Part shown: one piece after another, positions 59,743 through 64,000 of the stretch
Position numbering within the stretch: the stretch's first letter is position 1
How the letters are laid out: the number at the start of each line of letters is the position of its first letter
Origin: JABJOR01 sp965603075
Lineage (GTDB): Bacteria > Pseudomonadota > Alphaproteobacteria > Rhodospirillales > Casp-alpha2
Length of the DNA stretch: 64,000 nt
Reading direction: 5' to 3'
NCBI GenBank assembly: GCA_965603075.1
Contig: CBFDBO010000008.1
Location: 1-64,000, forward strand
Position numbers and translations under genes: made by a program
The notes under the pieces: generated by a model
What the model saw: the letters and a program-made list of their open reading frames with translations, nothing else
Database searches by the model: none
Told to the model about the DNA's origin: nothing

Positions 59743-59758
59743 TGTGATCATCATCACA
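59743..59758. promoter_or_regulatory. Perfect CRP-type site TGTGA-N6-TCACA
   Basis: TGTGATCATCATCACA is an exact match to the CRP-family consensus. The palindrome extends to CGCTGTGAT (59740-59748) and ATCACAGCG (59753-59761). It lies 59 bases before the start codon at 59818. It could also be a hairpin at the end of the preceding gene, but no T-run follows. Confidence 0.5.
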
Positions 59759-59817
59759 GCGACAAAAGACAAAGGCCTTTATAAATTAAATACTGAACTT
59801 TTAATTTGAGGCTTTTT

Positions 59818-60150
59818 ATGTCCATCAATGCGATCTTACCCATTGCTACAAACAGCTTGCGCACTAACGCCAGAGTGATTGCTGATGCGTCGAGTAAAAT
59901 TGTTGAGCAATCAGTCTTGAGAAAACCTGCTGATACAGAAAATGTTCTCGCAGATCGATCTGACGCTCATCCTGTTAGCGGGCTCTTTAATAATCAGGCC
60001 AGTATTATGGGTCATGAGAGTTTCTCAGATCAGGACCTCCTAACACAGACGATCCGCATTAAACATGCAGAAGTCGCCTACAAGGCCAGTGCTTCTTTAA
60101 TTAGAACCGCCGATGAAATGTCCGAAGTCTTACTGGAAGCTATTTCCTAA
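59818..60150 (+). CDS. Small protein with flagellar rod/flagellin-type C-terminal helix
   Basis: The 110-aa product has an N-terminal segment MSINAILPIATNSLRTNARVIADAS and a C-terminal helix IKHAEVAYKASASLIRTADEMSEVLL. The latter resembles the C-terminal heptads of flagellar rod/hook proteins (a TADEM-type end). Alphaproteobacteria have many such small proteins of unknown role. ATG 59818 has GAGG 6 bases upstream. A CRP-type site lies ahead. Confidence 0.6.
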   Translation: MSINAILPIATNSLRTNARVIADASSKIVEQSVLRKPADTENVLADRSDAHPVSGLFNNQASIMGHESFSDQDLLTQTIRIKHAEVAYKASASLIRTADEMSEVLLEAIS

Positions 60151-60247
60151 TTCTTCATATATTTAAATTTTTATAATCGACCTTTTTAATTTAAATAATG
60201 ATCGGGTATAATAAATTGTGTCTGATTCATGAATAAAATAAGGTCCT

Positions 60248-60793
60248 TTGATAATTATGCCCGCTGACGTAAATTCTGCATTCGATATTGCTTTTTGGTA
60301 TAGCGAGATGGCCTTGGACGAAAATGTTCCCCTGCAGCCATTAAAGCTTCAACGTTTACTGTTTATTTCACAAGCTTATTACACCGTCGCCTACCCAAAA
60401 CGAAAACTTATGCCGGCTATTTTTGTTGCCGACGAGCAGGGTCCTGTTGAGCCAAATGTATATATGGCATTTTCTAATGGCCGCCCCGATATGGATGTCG
60501 AACTTTTCCTCCCCCAAGATGTGGAAGCTTTTTTACGCAGTATTTGGGGACGTTTTTCACAGTATGACATGGCGCGTCTGGATGAAATAACGAATGAGAC
60601 ATTGGCCTTTAGACAGGCCCATGAGCGTGGCAACAGAAGCGAAATCACCCTTAAATCTATGTGCCAATCTTTTGCTCGAAATGAGACCACCCATGATGTG
60701 CGCTCTGTCATTAAACCCAAAATAATGCGCACCCAATCGGGAAAACCCGTTGTTGTTAAGGCTTGGAACCCGGCAGCAAAAAACGCCAACTAA
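60248..60793 (+). CDS. Panacea-domain (DUF4065) protein
   Basis: The 181-aa protein carries the Panacea/SocA-like domain: AFDIAFWYSEMALDENVPLQPLKLQRLLFISQAYYTVAY and ADEQGPVEPNVYMAF. In other bacteria this domain acts as an antitoxin or chaperone-like adaptor beside a toxin gene. No partner toxin is visible next to it here. The start is TTG 60248, nearest the AAGG, or ATG 60257; both are possible. Confidence 0.8.
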   Translation: MIIMPADVNSAFDIAFWYSEMALDENVPLQPLKLQRLLFISQAYYTVAYPKRKLMPAIFVADEQGPVEPNVYMAFSNGRPDMDVELFLPQDVEAFLRSIWGRFSQYDMARLDEITNETLAFRQAHERGNRSEITLKSMCQSFARNETTHDVRSVIKPKIMRTQSGKPVVVKAWNPAAKNAN

Positions 60794-60991
60794 AAAAGCA
60801 ATACGACTATTTATAGAGATTCTATATCCCTAACGGATAAATTTACAACAGCGAGCAAGCATACTAAAAAATGGTTGTGATAGGGCTGAACGCCTTAATT
60901 CTAATGCGGCTAGGACGTGTGCCGTTGATGATTTACTAGAAAACCCGACTGTTGGACGTTTTTTCCTCAGCGGTCAAGAGAGGCATACAAA

Positions 60992-61753
60992 ATGTTCGAT
61001 TTAAACGGTAAAACAACCATCGTCACGGGCGCAGGACGCGGTCTTGGGGCTTCCATTGCCCTGGGATTTGGCGCTGCGGGTGCCAATGTTGTCTGTGCGG
61101 CGCGCACGTTAAGGGAAATTGAGCAAACCGCTGAGGCTATTATTGACAAGGGCGGTAATGCCATTGCAATCGAGCTCGATGCCACGAATCGAGACAGTTG
61201 TTCCGCTTTAATGCAGCAGACCTTAAATCACTATGGCACGTTGAATTCAATTGCTATTAATCACGGAATTTCGGATGTTCAGCCAGCTGAAGACATTACT
61301 GAACACGCTTGGGACAAAACCATTTCCATCAATCTGACAGGCTGTTTCAATTGCGCACAGGCCGCTGGGCGCGTCATGATTGAACAAGGGCAGGGCGGCT
61401 CAATAATCCTAACGTCATCGAATGCGTCTCTGGTTGGTTTTAAAGGTTTAACCAGTTACGGCGCGAGCAAAGGCGGGGTCGATCAATTAGCGAGACAATT
61501 GGCCGTTGATTGGGGAGAATATAACATTCGGGTTAATACTATAAATCCGGGATATATGAACCACGCCATGCGAGGTGCCGATGATCGGTATTATACCGAT
61601 GATCTCAATGAACACATTGAGAGTTCGACCCCCATGAAAAGACGGGGCGAGCCCGAAGAATTAATCGGACCCGCTATATTTCTGGCATCAGATGCCTCGT
61701 CTTTTATCACCGGCCACGTTATGCCCGTTGATGGCGGCTATTCGATCTATTAA
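60992..61753 (+). CDS. Short-chain dehydrogenase/reductase
   Basis: The 253-aa enzyme has TGAGRGLG (12-19), the NHG variant of NNAG, Ser142/143, Tyr156-x3-Lys160 (YGASK), and the terminal MPVDGGYSIY. It is a classical SDR of the gluconate/sugar or 3-oxoacyl reductase kind; the substrate is not defined. AGAGAGG lies before the ATG. Confidence 0.88.
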   Translation: MFDLNGKTTIVTGAGRGLGASIALGFGAAGANVVCAARTLREIEQTAEAIIDKGGNAIAIELDATNRDSCSALMQQTLNHYGTLNSIAINHGISDVQPAEDITEHAWDKTISINLTGCFNCAQAAGRVMIEQGQGGSIILTSSNASLVGFKGLTSYGASKGGVDQLARQLAVDWGEYNIRVNTINPGYMNHAMRGADDRYYTDDLNEHIESSTPMKRRGEPEELIGPAIFLASDASSFITGHVMPVDGGYSIY

Positions 61754-61837
61754 TGATCAAAGAGCGTTCATAGGCTGATAAGATATCGATAAAAATATTT
61801 GATCACTATCAAATTGAGTAGAATAGATAAATGTTAA

Positions 61838-62344
61838 ATGAAGACGTACTTTAAAATGCAGGCCGTATATCGATTCTGTAAATTCACCTTAGGAATAATG
61901 ATCTGTCTTATCACTTTATTTGATAATGTAAGTATTTTGAATGCGCAGGAGGCTGTTTCCGTTGAAGCGCTGACAATTTTAACGCAAAACCGTCGTATAA
62001 ATATATCCGTAGAAATCGCTGATACAGATGAGGAGCGCGAGGTTGGATTGATGTTCCGAAAGTCTTTGCCACCCTATAGCGGAATGTTATTTAATTATGA
62101 AAAACCTAAGAAAGTCGCCATGTGGATGAAAAACACTTTCATTTCTCTCGACATTCTTTTTATAGACAAAAACGGTATCATCTTAAACATAGCTCAAAAT
62201 ACAGTCCCACAATCTCTCACGTCAATTCCTTCCCATGGGGCCGCCCTTGGGGTATTGGAAGTGAAAGCCGGAACAACAAAGGCATTAATGATAGCCCCGG
62301 GCGATCAAGTCATTCATGAATTATTTCAAAATGTTATAGAATAA
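61838..62344 (+). CDS. Secreted DUF192-family protein
   Basis: The 168-aa product has a signal peptide of about 36 residues (cut near LNAQ). The DUF192 domain follows: VEIADTDEEREVGLMFRKSLPPYSGMLFNYEKPKKVAMWMKNTFISLDILFIDKNG, and VLEVKAGTTKALMIAPGD. The fold is known but not the function. It is convergent with the Rieske oxygenase gene. Confidence 0.88.
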   Translation: MKTYFKMQAVYRFCKFTLGIMICLITLFDNVSILNAQEAVSVEALTILTQNRRINISVEIADTDEEREVGLMFRKSLPPYSGMLFNYEKPKKVAMWMKNTFISLDILFIDKNGIILNIAQNTVPQSLTSIPSHGAALGVLEVKAGTTKALMIAPGDQVIHELFQNVIE

Positions 62345-62505
62345 AAGGGTAAATAGGGCGGTTATTATCAACTTTTGAAAAAACTATTTTAAATGTGCTT
62401 TTTTAAATCTTGCTAAGGTGAGCAGAAATATTGCGTGGCACACAAAGATAGCGTGCACCCCCCAGATAACATTGTTTAACGCTCAGAGCTGAGACAACCG
62501 TGATC

Positions 62506-63639
62506 TTACTCCTCAACAGGAAGCCCCATTACTTTGGCGTACTGCAACTGGAACTCGTGCACACCCTGTTCGCTTTCACCTCCCGACTCGGCGTCCATGA
62601 CAAATCGCCCTTGTCTATACCCTTTAGATTTCAGGCCCTGTTGAACCGCATCGCAGATACTTGCGTCTTCAGGCCATAAGACGTTCCACATGTAATTCGT
62701 ACATTCAGCACCGATACCAACGCCGGTAACCGCCGCGTTAATTGAACCCATGCGCATGGTCTGCGGACCTGACGGGTAATAACGAAAGGAGGAAAAATTT
62801 TTTTCCCCCGGTGATATACCGATCTCGTTATTGGGCCACAGATGCCAGAACAATGCCTTCTGAACGGGCTCGGTGGGCGATACAGTGTAGGCTGCGTTAT
62901 CAAGTTTGTTGACGGGGGCCTGATTTAGGAACCAGCCATCATGGTACTCACGCTTATACTTCTTCATGTCCACCAGATCGACAAATGCCGGATGGGCCGG
63001 GGCGCAGTGATAACATTCACGGCAGTTCTCAGCGAGAACCTTCCAGTTTGAAGCGTGATCATCCTGGCCGTCACTGTCCGATCTGGAATGAAAGCTCAGC
63101 TCCGGCCACCAAGGCACATGTTCGTTTACGCTATCCACAAACCCGGGCCACGTTTCCTCTATGGTGCTGGCTTCCGGGTCCTGATTAACAAAAACAAAGC
63201 CACAGGCTACTTCCAGGCGAATTTCGCGCAGGCTGAATGCCGATGGGTCGAAGTCGGGCAGGGTTTTCGTATACCGTGACGCCTTGAGCGCGCCCGATTT
63301 TGTATAAGTCCAGGCGTGGTAGGGACAGATAATGGCATTTTTGACATTGCCCGTACCCGTCAACAGTGTATGGGCCCGGTGCTGACAGACATTATAGAAA
63401 GCGCGCAAGACACCATCATCATCGCGAATAACGAAAATTTTTTCCTCAGCAATTTCTGCCGTGACATAGTCACCTGAGTTGGCCAGTTCGCCCTCATGGG
63501 CAACAACCTGCCACACGCGATCGAAAATCAACGTTTTCTCTTGCTCATAAACTTCGGGAGAATGGTAGATATATCCCGGCAACGTACGCGACCGGCTGCC
63601 GTCTTTTCTCAACGGCTTGAATTCAGAAATGGATGTCAT
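62506..63639 (-). CDS. Rieske aromatic-ring-hydroxylating-type oxygenase, alpha subunit
   Basis: The 377-aa protein has a Rieske [2Fe-2S] domain with Cys85-x-His87 (NVCQHRAH) and Cys105-x2-His108 (CPYHAW). The catalytic non-heme iron site has His211 and His216 in ENCRECYHCAPAHP. The N-terminal LPGYIYHSPEVYEQE and the overall layout resemble the quaternary-amine demethylase branch (GbcA, stachydrine or carnitine oxygenases) more than benzene-type enzymes. No reductase partner is in the window. A cupin gene lies upstream on the same strand. Confidence 0.88.
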   Translation of the reverse strand: MTSISEFKPLRKDGSRSRTLPGYIYHSPEVYEQEKTLIFDRVWQVVAHEGELANSGDYVTAEIAEEKIFVIRDDDGVLRAFYNVCQHRAHTLLTGTGNVKNAIICPYHAWTYTKSGALKASRYTKTLPDFDPSAFSLREIRLEVACGFVFVNQDPEASTIEETWPGFVDSVNEHVPWWPELSFHSRSDSDGQDDHASNWKVLAENCRECYHCAPAHPAFVDLVDMKKYKREYHDGWFLNQAPVNKLDNAAYTVSPTEPVQKALFWHLWPNNEIGISPGEKNFSSFRYYPSGPQTMRMGSINAAVTGVGIGAECTNYMWNVLWPEDASICDAVQQGLKSKGYRQGRFVMDAESGGESEQGVHEFQLQYAKVMGLPVEE

Positions 63640-63778
63640 GATTGCTAAAACCTTGGATGATTGTGTGGAGAAATTTTGCGCTATTCTGTAACGGAATCGT
63701 TATTCTTTCCGGGGATAATTCGAACTCTCACGGTTCCATTAATGATGCACTAATCTAGGATTGGGGGATCGATCCGGG

Positions 63779-64000
63779 TCACGAGAATCTCTGTTTTATG
63801 CCGGATGGCGCGGTCATCACGTAAAAGTACTTCCCCGGTGTATCTCCGGTATTCTTTACCTTGTATTTCCATCCAGTGGGGTAGTAGGCGCAGTCTCCGG
63901 CGACGAGGGTGCGTGAGTGATCTAGGTTAGCAGCATCCTTCCCCCACCAAAGCGTGAATTCACCCTCAAGGATGTAATAAAACTCATCAACCGGGCCATA
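63779..64000 (-). CDS. Cupin-domain protein, C-terminal part (partial)
   Basis: The gene runs off the window at 64000. The 73 residues seen read YGPVDEFYYILEGEFTLWWG at the start and TLVAGDCAYYPTGWKYKVKNTGDTP later. They end at a TGA at 63779-63781. This is the second half of a cupin barrel (EFYYILEG and the G-D-x-x-Y-x-P motif). It is on the same strand and 139 bases upstream of the Rieske oxygenase, so the two may be one transcript. Function unknown. Confidence 0.75.
   Translation of the reverse strand, partial: YGPVDEFYYILEGEFTLWWGKDAANLDHSRTLVAGDCAYYPTGWKYKVKNTGDTPGKYFYVMTAPSGIKQRFS

Noticed and set aside
60850..61012. Start-less reading frame ending in DDLLENPTVGRFFLSGQ
   Set aside because: The sequence is protein-like but lacks a start codon and overlaps the next SDR gene. 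At most it is a relic of a lost gene's 3' end.
62506..63639. Recent foreign origin of the Rieske gene from its base composition
   Set aside because: By eye it looked GC-richer than DUF192, but counted lines of pccA and the nearby SDR gene are as GC-rich, so the contrast is not convincing.
1..64000. CRISPR arrays, insertion sequences, rRNA genes or prophage modules
   Set aside because: No spaced identical repeats, transposase, integrase, rRNA or phage structural genes were found anywhere in the window.

Overview
The window is chromosomal DNA from an alphaproteobacterium. The order of the ribosomal, secY, adk and rpoA genes fits that class. So do ATP12, DUF1489, a mitochondrial-fission-ELM1-like protein, the C4-type 5-aminolevulinate synthase HemA, DUF2336 and propionyl-CoA carboxylase. 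The fairly AT-rich intergenic DNA and the DUF2336/PAS-kinase content suggest a Rhodospirillales-like, possibly marine or aquatic, organism. That last step is inference; no rRNA gene is present to confirm it.

Layout. Positions 1-14313 hold the 3' end of tuf and then an uninterrupted S10-spc-alpha super-operon: rpsJ to rpmD, rplO, secY, adk, rpsM, rpsK, rpoA, rplQ. It has a strong sigma70-type promoter before rpsM and a clear terminator after rplQ. Positions 14443-18629 hold a housekeeping run (DegP/HtrA-type protease, RarA, CrcB, RluC-type pseudouridine synthase). Positions 18703-23528 hold an OmpA-like lipoprotein (minus strand), then a HAD phosphatase, an AsmA-like protein and ATP12. Positions 23632-29454 hold a carboxylase-centred operon (PccB, PccA, LysE-type exporter, acylphosphatase, FAD amine/amino-acid oxidase). 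Positions 29456-32484 (minus) hold a PAS histidine kinase coupled to a DUF2336 protein, and LipB.

The accessory part is 32612-34682. A tRNA-Leu(GAG) gene is followed 1255 bp downstream by an 87-bp copy of its own 3' half plus terminator. This is the signature of an element integrated by site-specific recombination. The interval has no integrase. It holds one membrane-anchored coiled-coil protein and clusters of short direct repeats that look like integrase arm sites. Two very small genes (48 aa and 57 aa) follow just outside it.

The rest (34862-64000) mixes signalling and metabolism. It includes a multi-PAS kinase with a receiver-like domain lacking the phospho-acceptor Asp, MgtE, SDR enzymes, DUF1489, a winged-helix-like protein, HemA, a degenerate EAL protein, PyrE, an MFS transporter and ELM1/hydroxypyruvate isomerase/Hpt. 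It continues with a GmhB-like phosphatase, glutaryl-CoA dehydrogenase, AMP nucleosidase/UbiX, PutA, small lipoproteins, an alpha/beta hydrolase, two small flagellar-tail-like proteins with a perfect TGTGA-N6-TCACA site between them, an orphan Panacea-domain protein, DUF192, a Rieske oxygenase and a truncated cupin gene.

The observations most worth a second look are three. The first is the integrase-less tRNA-Leu island with compensatory changes in its second tRNA half. The second is a recurrent pattern of short tandem repeats (10, 13, 13 and 14 bp) laid exactly over stop codons, so that TAA falls in all three frames. The third is a set of apparently degenerate signalling domains.
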